Positions 35,117-44,432 of a stretch of 64,000 bases of DNA are shown here, piece after piece. Within the stretch, counting starts at the first letter, position 1; every line of letters starts with the position of its first letter. Both the position numbers and the translations under genes were made by a program. The notes beneath the pieces are model-generated. The model did no database searches and was not told the origin of the DNA. It was given only the letters and a program-made list of their open reading frames with translations. Origin of the DNA: Pseudoduganella sp. (GTDB lineage: Bacteria; Pseudomonadota; Gammaproteobacteria; Burkholderiales; Burkholderiaceae_D); the NCBI GenBank assembly GCA_021323265.1, contig JAJTCO010000006.1, positions 29,387 to 93,386 on the forward strand, read 5' to 3'.

Positions 35117-36318
35117 CGGGCGCCTCCCTGCCCGCCGTGGTGCTGGGCATCGACACCCCGATCGGCCTGGCCATCGTGCGCGACCTGGGACGCCATGGCG
35201 TGGCCGTCACGGGCCTGGCGCGCGGCCAGGGCGCGCTCGGGCTCGGCTCGCGCTACCTGGCGCGCGGCCTGCTGCGCGCCAGCGGCGAAGCGGCGCTGCT
35301 GGCCCAGCTGGAGGAGCTGGGCGCGGCGCTGGGCCAAGCCTGCCTGTTTACCGTGTCGGAAAGCGATATCAGCATGCTCAACCGGCACCGCGCCCAGCTG
35401 GCCCGGCATTTCCACCTGATGTTCCCCGACCAGCGCCGCATGGAACGCGTGCTCGACAAGCAAAAGACCTACGCCGCGGCGCAGGCGGTCGGGGTGCCCG
35501 TGCCGCGCAGCTGGCAGCCGGACAATGCCGCCGGGCTGGCGGCCGGCGCCGCCGGCCTGCAGTACCCGGTGGTGGTGAAGTGGGCCGACCCGCACGCGGC
35601 CGCGCCGCACCTGCGCGCGGCCGGGCTGGCGGCGGACAAGGCGCGCTACTGCCACAGCGCGGCCGAACTGGTGGCCTACCTGACGCCGTATGGCGCCGCC
35701 GGCTGCTATCCGCTGGTGCAGGAATACTGCCCGGGCTACGGCCTGGGCCAGTTCATGCTGATGCGCGACGGCCAGGCGCATTGCCTGTTCCAGCACCGCC
35801 GCCTGCACGAATGGCCGCCCGAAGGCGGCGTCTCGACCCTGTGCGAATCCTTGCCGCTGAGCCAGCACAGCGCCCTGATGGCGCAGTCGGTGGCCCTGCT
35901 GCGCGCGCTGGAGTGGGAGGGCATTGCGATGGTCGAGTACCGCCACGATCCGGCCAGCGGCCGCTCGGCCTTGATGGAAATCAATGGCCGCTTCTGGGGC
36001 AGCCTGCCGCTGGCGGTCGCCGCCGGCGCGCATTTCCCCTGGCACGCCTACCAGCTGCTGGGGCAGGGCAGGGCGCCCACCGCGGCCCCCTACCGGGCCG
36101 GCCTGCGCTGCCGCTTCATGGTGCCGGAAACCAAGCGCCTGCTGCGCCTGCTGTTCCGGCCGCAGGCCGTGGCCGACCGCAGCCTGCCGCGCCGCCCGCT
36201 GGCCGAGCTGCTGGCCTACCTGAGCGACTTCCTGCGTCCCTCGACGCGCTACTACGTGTTCCAGTGGCGCGACCCGGGACCCTTCTGGCGCGACTTGCGC
36301 CAGATGTTGCGGCGTTGA
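35113..36318 (+). CDS. ATP-grasp family ligase (carboxylate-amine ligase-like)
   Basis: This is a 401-residue protein. It opens with a Rossmann-like pre-ATP-grasp strand (VVLGIDTPIGLAIVRDL), followed by DKQKTYAAAQAVGVPVPRSW and the ATP lysine in YPVVVKWADPH. The metal-binding end is SALMEINGRFWGSL. The pattern resembles carbamoyl-phosphate synthase-like ATP-grasp enzymes that join a carboxylate to an amine. The start overlaps the phosphatase stop as ATGA. With the ATP-grasp/GNAT fusion at 26375-28678 it gives the locus two such ligases. Possible job: amidating a uronic acid or attaching an amino acid to the repeat unit; inferred only. Confidence 0.78.
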   Translation: MTGASLPAVVLGIDTPIGLAIVRDLGRHGVAVTGLARGQGALGLGSRYLARGLLRASGEAALLAQLEELGAALGQACLFTVSESDISMLNRHRAQLARHFHLMFPDQRRMERVLDKQKTYAAAQAVGVPVPRSWQPDNAAGLAAGAAGLQYPVVVKWADPHAAAPHLRAAGLAADKARYCHSAAELVAYLTPYGAAGCYPLVQEYCPGYGLGQFMLMRDGQAHCLFQHRRLHEWPPEGGVSTLCESLPLSQHSALMAQSVALLRALEWEGIAMVEYRHDPASGRSALMEINGRFWGSLPLAVAAGAHFPWHAYQLLGQGRAPTAAPYRAGLRCRFMVPETKRLLRLLFRPQAVADRSLPRRPLAELLAYLSDFLRPSTRYYVFQWRDPGPFWRDLRQMLRR

Positions 36319-36391
36319 CGCGGCCCCTTGCCCGAGCGCACGCTGCTATGCCACCATCTGTACCACCTGACCCTCACACGACGACGCACCC

Positions 36392-39157
36392 ATGGCCCAT
36401 CGCACGACACCCCGCCTTTCCCTTCTCCTGCTGGCGCTGACGCTGGCTGCCGGCCAACTGGCCGGCTGCAAGTCCGACACCCCGGCCAGCCTGCTGGCGG
36501 ACGCCGAGCAGTTGCAACGCAAGGGCGACCGCAAGGGAGCCCAGATCCAGCTGAAGAATGCGCTGGCCCAGGACCCCGACAATGGCGCGGCGCGCTACCA
36601 GCTGGCCAAGCTGTCGCTGCAGCTGAACGATCCGCTGTCGGCGGAAAAGGAGGCGCGGCGCGCCCTCGAACTGAAATACAAGCCGCAGGAAAGCGAGCTG
36701 CTGCTGGCCGAAGCGATGCTGCGCCTGGGCAACTTCGAAAAGATGCTGGACGAGAGCGCCAAGTTCCGCAGCAGCCCGGCCCTGATGGCCCTGCGCGGCG
36801 AAGCGCTGATCGGCCTGCGCAAGCTGGACGAAGCGAAGCAGGAATTCCAGGGGGCGCTGGCGGTCCAGCCCACCAGCGCCGATGCGCTGACGGGCCTGGC
36901 GCGCCTGGCCGCCATCGGCAACGACCTGGAGGGCGCGCGCGCGCTGACCGACCAGGCCATCGCCAACGACGCCAGCCATATCGCTGCGCTGAACTTCAAG
37001 GGCGAGCTGCTGCGTGCCCAGCAAAAGCCGGACGAGGCGCGCGCCGCCTTTGCCGAAGTGCTCAAGCTGGACCCGACCAACAGCAGCGCCAACCTGGAAC
37101 AAGCCTACCTCGACATCGTGGCCGGCAAGTACGATGCGGCCCAGGCCGCCGTGCAGGCGGCACGCAAGTCGGCGCCGCGCGGCCTGGCCACCCTGTACAC
37201 GCAGGCATTGCTGGACTATTCGCGCGGTAACTTCAAGGCGGCGCGCGACCACCTGCAAGCGCTGGCCAAGGTCGCCCCCAACCACCTGCCCAGCATGCTG
37301 CTGTCGGCCTCGGTGGACTTCCAGCTGGGCTCGCTGCAACAGGCCGAGGGCAAGCTGCGCGTCTACCTGGACGCCCTGCCGGGCAACCCCTACGCGCGCA
37401 AGCTGCTGGCAGCCACGCTGCTGCGCACGAACAACCCGGGCGCGGCGCTGCAGGTGCTGGAGCCGGCGCTGCAAGGCCAGGTCAGCGATGGCAGCCTGCT
37501 CGAGCTCGCGGCCCAGGCCCATGTGCTGCTGCGGGCGCCGGCCAAGGCGGCCGCCCTGCTGGAGCGCGCCGTGGCGCTCAATCCGCAGCGCGCCCCGGCC
37601 TACATCGCCCTGGGCGGCGCGCGCCTCATGCTGGGCGAGCGCGACAAGGGCCTGGCCATGCTGCACAAGGCGCTGGAACTGGACTCCGATTCCCTGCCGG
37701 CCGCCACCGCGCTGGCGCGCACGCGCCTGGCCCTGGGCGAGCATGAGCAGGCGCTGGCCGTGCTGGCCAAGCAGGAAGCCAAGCATGGCAAGGCGGCCGA
37801 ACTGCACATCCTGAAAGGCCATGTGCTGCTGGCCAAGCAGGACAAGGCGGGCGCGCGCGCCGCCTTCGGCAAGGCGGTGGCGCTGGAACCGACCAGCTAC
37901 CGCACCGTCATCAACCTGGCCCAGCTGGAACTGGTGGAGCAAAAGCCCGACGCGGCGCGCGCCCACCTGCTGGCGCTGCTGGACAAGGACAAGGACAACG
38001 TGGCGGCCATGACCGCCCTGGCCCAGCTGGCCGAACGCGCCAAGCAGCGCGCGCAGGCGGCGCAATGGCTGGAAAAGGCGGCCGCCGTCGATGGCGACGC
38101 CCTGGCGCCGGCCATCCGCCTGGCCGGCTACTACCTGCAGACGCGCCAGCCGGCCAAGGCGGTCGAGCACCTGCGCAAGGTGCAGGTGGCGCATCCGGCC
38201 GTGCCCGCGGTGCTGGAATTGATGGGCCGCGCGCAGCAGATGAGCGGGGATGTGGCGGGCGCCAACGAAAGCTTCAGCAAGCTGGCCAGCGCCGTGCCCA
38301 AGTCGGCGCAAGCGCAGTTGCTCCTGGCCAGCGTGCACGTGCAAAGGAAGGACCTGGCGGCGGCCCAGGCCAGCGTGAAGAAGGCGTTGACGCTGGAACC
38401 GGACTTCATCCCGGCGCACCTGATGCAGGCCGAGCTGGCCATGGCCCAGGGCCGGCCGGAAGAGGCGCTGGCCGGGGCGCGCACCTTGCAAAAAGCGCAA
38501 CCCAAGGCCGTGGCCGGCTTCCTGCTGGAAGGGGAACTGCACAGCCGCGCCGGCAAGCCGGCGCTGGCCGTGACGCCGTACCGCCAGGCCTTCGCGCTGG
38601 CGGGCCAGCCCGACGTGCTGCTCAAGCTGGCGGGCGCGCTGCGCGCGGCCAACCGCGTTGCCGAGGCCGACGCGGAAATGGCCAAGTGGCGCCAGGCCCA
38701 TCCGGACGAGCCGCTGGGCCTGCTGTACGCCGCCGAGCAGAACATCGCCGGCAAGAATTACCAGGCCGCCATCGGGCAGCTGGAACGCGTGCTGGTGCAC
38801 TTGCCCGAGAACGTGCTGGCGCTGAACAACCTGGCCTGGTCGTACCAGCAGGCGCAGGACAAGCGCGCCCTGGCCACGGCCGAGAAGGCGCTGGCGCTGG
38901 CCGGCGACAACCCGGCCATCATGGATACCCTGGGCTGGATCCTGCTTGAACACAAGCAGCTCGAGCGCGCGCTGCCGTTGCTGAAGAAAGCCAGCGGCCT
39001 GGCGCCGGGGGCCGGCGACCTGCGCTACCACTACGCGGTGGCGCTGCAGCAGAAGGGCGACAAGGCGCAGGCGCGGCAGGAAGTCCAGGCCGCGCTGGCC
39101 GGCGCGCCCTTCCCGCAACAGGAGGCCGCGCGCGCCTTGCTGCGTCAATTGGAGTAA
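36392..39157 (+). CDS. prsT: PEP-CTERM system TPR-repeat lipoprotein PrsT (copy 1)
   Basis: This 921-residue lipoprotein has a signal peptide ending in the lipobox LAGC (Cys near residue 27). It is built almost entirely of about 24 degenerate TPR units, for example ALAQDPDNGAARYQLAKLSLQ and DKARA-type helices. PrsT proteins occur with exosortase A loci and are assumed to organise polymer export at the outer membrane. It begins 73 bases after the ATP-grasp gene. A second PrsT follows directly; the two share the same opening pattern (SLLADAEQLQRKGDRKGAQIQL versus ELLADARQYVAQGDFPAALIQL), indicating a tandem duplication. Confidence 0.9.
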   Translation: MAHRTTPRLSLLLLALTLAAGQLAGCKSDTPASLLADAEQLQRKGDRKGAQIQLKNALAQDPDNGAARYQLAKLSLQLNDPLSAEKEARRALELKYKPQESELLLAEAMLRLGNFEKMLDESAKFRSSPALMALRGEALIGLRKLDEAKQEFQGALAVQPTSADALTGLARLAAIGNDLEGARALTDQAIANDASHIAALNFKGELLRAQQKPDEARAAFAEVLKLDPTNSSANLEQAYLDIVAGKYDAAQAAVQAARKSAPRGLATLYTQALLDYSRGNFKAARDHLQALAKVAPNHLPSMLLSASVDFQLGSLQQAEGKLRVYLDALPGNPYARKLLAATLLRTNNPGAALQVLEPALQGQVSDGSLLELAAQAHVLLRAPAKAAALLERAVALNPQRAPAYIALGGARLMLGERDKGLAMLHKALELDSDSLPAATALARTRLALGEHEQALAVLAKQEAKHGKAAELHILKGHVLLAKQDKAGARAAFGKAVALEPTSYRTVINLAQLELVEQKPDAARAHLLALLDKDKDNVAAMTALAQLAERAKQRAQAAQWLEKAAAVDGDALAPAIRLAGYYLQTRQPAKAVEHLRKVQVAHPAVPAVLELMGRAQQMSGDVAGANESFSKLASAVPKSAQAQLLLASVHVQRKDLAAAQASVKKALTLEPDFIPAHLMQAELAMAQGRPEEALAGARTLQKAQPKAVAGFLLEGELHSRAGKPALAVTPYRQAFALAGQPDVLLKLAGALRAANRVAEADAEMAKWRQAHPDEPLGLLYAAEQNIAGKNYQAAIGQLERVLVHLPENVLALNNLAWSYQQAQDKRALATAEKALALAGDNPAIMDTLGWILLEHKQLERALPLLKKASGLAPGAGDLRYHYAVALQQKGDKAQARQEVQAALAGAPFPQQEAARALLRQLE

Positions 39158-39242
39158 GTCCTTCTTGCAAGCGTTGCAAAAAAGCCCAGGACGCGGCGCA
39201 GGGAGAATTTCCGGTATATCATATTATCTGTATTGCAATAAT

Positions 39243-39249
39243 GAGAGGG
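39243..39249 (+). promoter_or_regulatory. Ribosome binding site deciding the prsT2 start
   Basis: GAGAGGG lies six bases before the ATG at 39256. The upstream in-frame ATG at 39241 is itself only two bases before this site and has no purine-rich sequence ahead of it. The later ATG is therefore the better start. Confidence 0.6.
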
Positions 39250-39255
39250 TTGTTT

Positions 39256-42009
39256 ATGCAAGGCAAGAGATTACTGGCGGTGGCCTTGGCGGCGGCGCTG
39301 AGCGCAGGACTGCCCGCTTGCAGCTGGCGCAGCAGCCCCGAAGAATTGCTGGCCGATGCGCGCCAGTACGTGGCCCAGGGCGATTTCCCGGCCGCCCTGA
39401 TCCAGCTGAAAAATGCGGTGCAGCGCAGCCCCGACAATGTCGAACTGCGGCGTGAACTGGCCCAGGTCCACTTGCGCATGGGCGATGGGCCGTCGGCCGA
39501 GAAGGAAGCGCGGCGCGCCCTGGCGCTGCAGGAAAATCCTGCCCTGCTGCCGCTGCTGGGCAAAGCCCTGATCTTGCAGGGCAAGTACAAGGAAGCGCTG
39601 GCGCTGGGCGCGCCGACCAGCCGCGACGCCGAATTGCTGGCCGTGCGCGGCGAAGCCTTGCTGGCGCAAAACAAGCTCGAGGAAGCGCACCAGGCGCTGA
39701 GCGCGGCCCTGCAGCTGCAACCGGACAACAACGAGGCGCTGTACGGCATGGCGCGCCATGCGCTGGCGCAGCGCGACGCCCCGGCCGCCAGCCGCTTCCT
39801 GGACCAGGCCATCGGGCGCAATGCGGGCGACGTCAAGGCCCTGCTGCTGCGCGGCGACGTGGGGCGCGCCCTGGCGCAGCCGGAACTGGCGCTGCAGGAC
39901 TACAACAAGGTGGTGGCGCTCAACCCGGGCAGTGGCGCCGGCCAGCTGCAGCGCGCTTACCTCAGCATCAGCCAGCGCAAGTTCGCCGAAGCCAAGGCCG
40001 ACCTGGAAGCCATGCACAAGGCGGCGCCGGCCAACCTCATGTATTACCACGCGCTGGGCACCCTGCACTTCGCCCAGGGCCAGTTTGCCGAAGCGCGCGA
40101 CGCCGTGCTGCAGCTGCTGAAAGGCGTGCCGGACCATCCGCCCAGCCTGCTGCTGGCCGGCACCGTGCAAACCATCCTGGGCGACTGGCCGCAGGCCGAG
40201 CAGCATTTGCTGAAGTACCGCGAATTCGCACCGCAGGATGCCACCGCGCGCAAACTGCTGGCCACCGTGTACGTGGAAACGGGCCGACCCAAGGAGGGGC
40301 TGGCCCTGCTGACGCCGTCCTGGCGGCAAAGCCAGGACATGTCGGAAGTGCGCGTGGCTTGCCGCGCGCTGGTGGACAGCGCCGACCACGCGGGCGCGGC
40401 CGGCTGCTACGAGCAGGCCATCAAGCTCGACCCGAAAGGCTACCCCCTGTACCAGGCGCTGGGCATCGAACGCATGCGCCTGGGCGACGTCCCGGCCGCG
40501 CTGACGGCGCTGCGCAAGGCGGCCGAGATCGTCCCCGATGCGGTCGAGCCGGGCGCCGTGCTGGCCATGACGGAACTGCGCACCGGCAGCCCGGAACGCG
40601 CACGCAAGGTGCTCGACGGCCTGCTCAAGCACCACCCGGAACGCGCCGAACTGCACAATATGTCGGCCTACTTGTACTCGGCCAAGGAAGACTGGGCGGC
40701 GGCGCGCCAGGCGTATGCCAAGGCATGGCAATTGAAGCCGGACTTCTTCGCGCCGGTGGCCAACCTGGCGCGCCTGGACTTGCGTGAGGGCAAGGCCGAG
40801 GCGGCGCGCGCCCGCTACCAGCAATTCCTGGCGAAGAACCCCGAGAACACGGCGCCCCTGCTGGCGCTGGCCGACCTGGAACAGGCGGCGCAGCAGCCGG
40901 CCGCGGCGCTCAAGTGGTTGACGCAAGCGAGCGCACTGGCGCCGCGCAACCTGGACATCGCGCTGCGCACGGCGACGCTGCAGCTGGAGCTGCAGCCGGA
41001 GGCGGCGCTGCTGCAGGCGCGCAAGCTGTACACCCTGCATGCCGACGACGCGCGCGTCCTGAAACTGCTGGGCGACGCGCAAGTGAAGAACAAGGATGCC
41101 GGCGCGGCGCGCGAAAGCTTTGCCAAGCTGGTGGCCCTGCAGCCGAAGGCGGTGGAAGGCTGGCTGGGGCAGGCCCAGGCCCAGTACATGCTCAAGCAGA
41201 AGGGTCCGGCAGCCGAGTCGCTCAACGCGGCGCTGGCCCTGGATCCGGCCAACCGCCAGGCGGTGGCCGGCCTGGTCAAGCTGGCGCAGGACGAGAACGA
41301 CATGGCGCGCGCCATCAAGGAAGCGCGCCGCCTGCAGGCGCAGAAGCAGAAGGATGCCGAACTCGATGGTTACCTGATGGAGGGCGAGATCCTGCTGGCG
41401 GCGCAACAGCCCGAGCAGGCGGCCGCCGTCTTCGAGAAAGCGCTGGCCAAGGGGGGCGACAGCCAGGTGGCCGTGCGCACCGGCCTGGCCTACCAGCGCG
41501 CCGGCCGGCTGGACGAGGCCGTGCGCCGCTTGCAGAAATGGAATGCCGCCCATCCCGACGATGCAGCGACGGCAACTTATCTCGGGGAACTGCATATTGC
41601 CGATAAAAAATACCAATTGGCAATTGCCGAGTTTGAGAAGATACTCAAGAAAAAAGCCGGCAACCCCATCGTGCTGAACAACTTGGCGTGGGCCTATTAC
41701 AAGGCCGGCGACGGGCGCGCGCTGACGACGGCGGAGCAGGCGCACCGCGCCTCGCCCAAGGATCCGGTGGTGCTCGACACCTTCGGCTGGCTGCTGGTCG
41801 AGCAGGGCCAGATCCCGCGCGGGTTGGAAATATTGAAACAAGCGTCAATTGTGCAGCCTGACTCGACAGAAGTTCGTTATCATTTGGCGGCTGCATTGGC
41901 GCGGGCGAACCAGAAGTCCGCCGCGCGCAAGGAGTTGGAACAATTGTTGGCGAGCAAACAGGCCTTTCCCCAGGCCGAGGATGCGCGCAATCTGTTGAAA
42001 CAGCTTTAA
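39256..42009 (+). CDS. prsT: PEP-CTERM system TPR-repeat lipoprotein PrsT (copy 2)
   Basis: This is a 917-residue TPR protein from the ATG at 39256. The signal peptide MQGKRLLAVALAAALSAG is followed by a cysteine in LPACSW; Pro at -2 makes the lipobox imperfect but usable. TPR units fill the rest, and the N-terminal ELLADARQYVAQGDF and LKNAVQRSPDN parallel those of the copy at 36392. The 3' part (about 41560-41660 and 41815-42009) is clearly AT-richer than the rest of the gene, hinting at a patch of different ancestry. It probably works with the first PrsT in the envelope; paralogues may serve different substrates. Confidence 0.88.
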   Translation: MQGKRLLAVALAAALSAGLPACSWRSSPEELLADARQYVAQGDFPAALIQLKNAVQRSPDNVELRRELAQVHLRMGDGPSAEKEARRALALQENPALLPLLGKALILQGKYKEALALGAPTSRDAELLAVRGEALLAQNKLEEAHQALSAALQLQPDNNEALYGMARHALAQRDAPAASRFLDQAIGRNAGDVKALLLRGDVGRALAQPELALQDYNKVVALNPGSGAGQLQRAYLSISQRKFAEAKADLEAMHKAAPANLMYYHALGTLHFAQGQFAEARDAVLQLLKGVPDHPPSLLLAGTVQTILGDWPQAEQHLLKYREFAPQDATARKLLATVYVETGRPKEGLALLTPSWRQSQDMSEVRVACRALVDSADHAGAAGCYEQAIKLDPKGYPLYQALGIERMRLGDVPAALTALRKAAEIVPDAVEPGAVLAMTELRTGSPERARKVLDGLLKHHPERAELHNMSAYLYSAKEDWAAARQAYAKAWQLKPDFFAPVANLARLDLREGKAEAARARYQQFLAKNPENTAPLLALADLEQAAQQPAAALKWLTQASALAPRNLDIALRTATLQLELQPEAALLQARKLYTLHADDARVLKLLGDAQVKNKDAGAARESFAKLVALQPKAVEGWLGQAQAQYMLKQKGPAAESLNAALALDPANRQAVAGLVKLAQDENDMARAIKEARRLQAQKQKDAELDGYLMEGEILLAAQQPEQAAAVFEKALAKGGDSQVAVRTGLAYQRAGRLDEAVRRLQKWNAAHPDDAATATYLGELHIADKKYQLAIAEFEKILKKKAGNPIVLNNLAWAYYKAGDGRALTTAEQAHRASPKDPVVLDTFGWLLVEQGQIPRGLEILKQASIVQPDSTEVRYHLAAALARANQKSAARKELEQLLASKQAFPQAEDARNLLKQL

Positions 42010-42068
42010 ATGCAGCCGCTATTGCACGTATGAGTTACCGGCGGCAAGAACACGGAAGGAACGTGGCG

Positions 42069-42833
42069 ATGGCACCAATATTGGAACGGGCACAAGCCCA
42101 ACAAGCAGGCACGGTCAATGAAGAAGCGGCGCGCATGAAAAGCGAGCTGCCCATCAGTGAGCCCGAACCTGACGACAATATCAGGGATGTAACCATCGAT
42201 ATGAAGACATACGGCATTCGTCTGGCCGATACGGACGAGGGACGCAACCGCGCCAGCTTGCTCATCAATAAGATGTATGCGTGGCGCGGCTATGTCTCCA
42301 CCCATCAGGTGGAGGCGCACCCGAACCGCATCACGCTGGCCGCGTCGCACCGCGGCGCCGTCATCGGCACCGTCACCCTGGGCATCGACTCCGAAATGGG
42401 CATCATGGCCGACGAGGTGTTCAAGGACCAGATCGACCCCCTGCGCGCCCAGGGCGCCAAGGTGTGCGAGATCACCAAGCTGGCCTTTGACCATGCGGTG
42501 CGCTCGAAGATGGCGATGGCGGCGCTGTTCCACACCCTGTTCATTTACGGTTACCACATCCACCGCTGCACGCACGCCTTCATCGAGATCAACCCGCGCC
42601 ACCGCAGCTTCTATGAACACATGCTGGGCTTCCAGCGCATGGCCGAGCTGCGCCAGAACCCGCGCGTGGATGCGCCGGCTTACCTGATGTCGATTCCGCT
42701 GGAAAAGATGGCCGAGCAGATCCGCCTGCATGGCGGCACCAGCGACCAGCCGACGGCGGGCCGCTCGCTGTATCCCTTCTTCTTCTCGCAGCGCGAGGAA
42801 GAGGGCATCCTGAACCGCCTGCGTTCGAGCTGA
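42069..42833 (+). CDS. PEP-CTERM/exosortase-associated acyltransferase, FeeM-like
   Basis: This 254-residue protein of the N-acyl amino acid synthase (FeeM)/autoinducer-synthase-like GNAT branch has GIRLADTDEGRNRASLLINKMY, VIGTVTLGIDSEMGI, CEITKLAFDH and INPRHRSFYEHMLGF. FeeM enzymes move long-chain acyl groups from ACP to an amino acid or amine. Start ATG 42069 has AAGGA eight bases upstream; ATG 42030 has none. It follows prsT2 and meets the FAD oxidoreductase head-on with a one-base gap. With the ACP, acyl-CoA ligase and decarboxylase genes it suggests synthesis of an N-acyl compound. Confidence 0.8.
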   Translation: MAPILERAQAQQAGTVNEEAARMKSELPISEPEPDDNIRDVTIDMKTYGIRLADTDEGRNRASLLINKMYAWRGYVSTHQVEAHPNRITLAASHRGAVIGTVTLGIDSEMGIMADEVFKDQIDPLRAQGAKVCEITKLAFDHAVRSKMAMAALFHTLFIYGYHIHRCTHAFIEINPRHRSFYEHMLGFQRMAELRQNPRVDAPAYLMSIPLEKMAEQIRLHGGTSDQPTAGRSLYPFFFSQREEEGILNRLRSS

Positions 42834-42834
42834 G

Positions 42835-44373
42835 CTATTTGAGGTTGTAGCGCCCGGGCGCCAGCACGCCGTTCGGGTCCAGCGCGTCCTTCAGCGCCTT
42901 CACGGTTTCCCAGAACGGGTCGCCCGGCGCCACCACCTGCTCCATCATGTCGGCGCGGGCCCGGTACACTTCCAGTTTTTCCGCGCGCAGCACGGCGTAC
43001 AGCTTGTCGCTGCAAGCCAGGGCCGCTTCCTGTTCCCCCGGCTGGCTGCGGTCGAACAGCAGGTTGATCACCGCCACCAGCGAGGTGGCGCTTTCGATGT
43101 TGATCGTGATGTAGAGCGGCTGGGTGCGCGCGTCCTGCAGCTTGTCCAGCACGCGGACCACGGTGGCGCCATCCATCGGCAGCGCCGGATTGATGAACAG
43201 CAATCCGCAATTGCTGGCGTCGAGTTCGGTGGCCGACAGGCCGCTGGCGCCGAATTTCCACAGCAGGTTGTCCACTGCCGCATCGGTCGGTTGCCCCAGC
43301 GCCAGCACGTGCAGGGGGCGCACGGCCGCCAGCGCCGCCGCCAGTGCGCGCGCCGGCGGGAGCGCACGCAGCGCATGCAGCAGCCCGAACGCGAAATCCA
43401 GGCGGCGCTCGGTAATCACGCGCACGCGCGCCAGGCCGCGCATGCGGCGGCGCACGGTGGCCAGCGCGGCGCGCAGCTGGGCCGGGCTGCCGCCGAGCGC
43501 TCCGAGGCTGGTCCACTCGCCGGGACTGGCCAGGCGCAGCGCGCGCTGGCTCTCGCGCGCGACCTGCGCGGGCGGCAAGCCCAGCTGTTCCAGATAGCGC
43601 GTGATGCCGGACAGCAGGCTGGCCTGGCTGCGCTCGCGGTTGGCCACATGGGTGACGGCGCCCATGGTGCCGTCGCGCTTGAGCTCGGCCAGCACATCGA
43701 TGAACTCGGCCAGCCGCTGCGCATCGCGCAGCACCAGCGACACGGCAATTTCGCGCGGCGGGCGCGGCATCAGGCGGAAGCAGGCGCTGGTGACGATGCC
43801 CAGGTTGCTCTGGAAGAACAGGCCATCGAGCATCGGCCCCAGGCCGTAGGGATGGCTGGTGGCCAGCGGCGACTTCTCGTCCAGGCGGCGAAAGCCGGTG
43901 CGCAGCACCGTCCCGGCGCCGGTCACCACTTCCAGCCCGAACACGTCTTCCTTGCGCGCGCCGAAATAGCCGACCCCGCGGTCGAGCGCATTGCCCAGGA
44001 TGCTGGTGGCGGCGGCCGATCCGGTGACGTTGAAGGTCAGGTCCGGCGCGTGCCGTTGCAGGTAGTCGTAAAGGTCCTGCTGGGTCACCCCCGGTTCCAG
44101 CACCGCCACCGGGTTGGCGCGCGAAATCTCGCCCGCGTTCAGGATGCGGTTCATGCGCCGCAGGTCGAGCAGGAGGTCGGTGCGCCGCGGCGGCGACTTG
44201 CCGCCGTAGCCATAGTTCAGGCCGGTGGACACGACATAGATGGTGCGGCCGTGGCGGTTGGCCACGCGCACCAGACGAGCCACCTGGTGCGTCGTGCGGG
44301 GATAGAAGAGGCGGCCGGCGGCGCGGGCGATGCCGGTCAGGTTGCTGGTGTCGGCGTGAGGGACGGGGCGCAT
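42835..44373 (-). CDS. FAD-binding oxidoreductase (VAO/PCMH type)
   Basis: This 512-residue enzyme has an N-terminal FAD_binding_4 domain (residues 20-210). VVSTGLNYGYGGKSP, AVLEPGVTQQDLYDYL, SILGNALDRGVGY and LGIVTSACFRL mark the pyrophosphate and isoalloxazine-binding loops. The C-terminal domain is of vanillyl-alcohol oxidase/p-cresol methylhydroxylase type. No obvious signal peptide or covalent-FAD His motif can be assigned by eye. Its start is just downstream of the terminator of the PEP-CTERM gene, so it needs its own promoter or reads from leakage. It may oxidise an alcohol or amine made by the neighbouring acyl module; the substrate is not known. Confidence 0.75.
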   Translation of the reverse strand: MRPVPHADTSNLTGIARAAGRLFYPRTTHQVARLVRVANRHGRTIYVVSTGLNYGYGGKSPPRRTDLLLDLRRMNRILNAGEISRANPVAVLEPGVTQQDLYDYLQRHAPDLTFNVTGSAAATSILGNALDRGVGYFGARKEDVFGLEVVTGAGTVLRTGFRRLDEKSPLATSHPYGLGPMLDGLFFQSNLGIVTSACFRLMPRPPREIAVSLVLRDAQRLAEFIDVLAELKRDGTMGAVTHVANRERSQASLLSGITRYLEQLGLPPAQVARESQRALRLASPGEWTSLGALGGSPAQLRAALATVRRRMRGLARVRVITERRLDFAFGLLHALRALPPARALAAALAAVRPLHVLALGQPTDAAVDNLLWKFGASGLSATELDASNCGLLFINPALPMDGATVVRVLDKLQDARTQPLYITINIESATSLVAVINLLFDRSQPGEQEAALACSDKLYAVLRAEKLEVYRARADMMEQVVAPGDPFWETVKALKDALDPNGVLAPGRYNLK

Positions 44374-44380
44374 GGGAAGT

Positions 44381-44414
44381 GAAAAAGCCCCTGGCTGCTC
44401 GCGCAGCCAGGGGC
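44381..44414 (-). terminator. Rho-independent terminator of the PEP-CTERM protein gene
   Basis: A perfect 12-base-pair stem (GCCCCTGGCTGC 44387-44398 with its complement 44403-44414) encloses a four-base loop. On the - strand it is followed by TTTTT (44386-44382). It begins 18 bases after the stop codon of the PEP-CTERM gene. Stem, loop and T-tract are all textbook. Confidence 0.9.
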
Positions 44415-44432
44415 AGGATCAGAAGCGCAGGC

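Noticed and set aside
39158..39255. Sigma-54-like TTGCA and TTGCAAGCGTTGCAA near-palindrome before prsT2.
   Set aside because: No GG lies 10 bases before the GC, and the repeat has a mismatched centre; prsT2 is probably read from the upstream operon.
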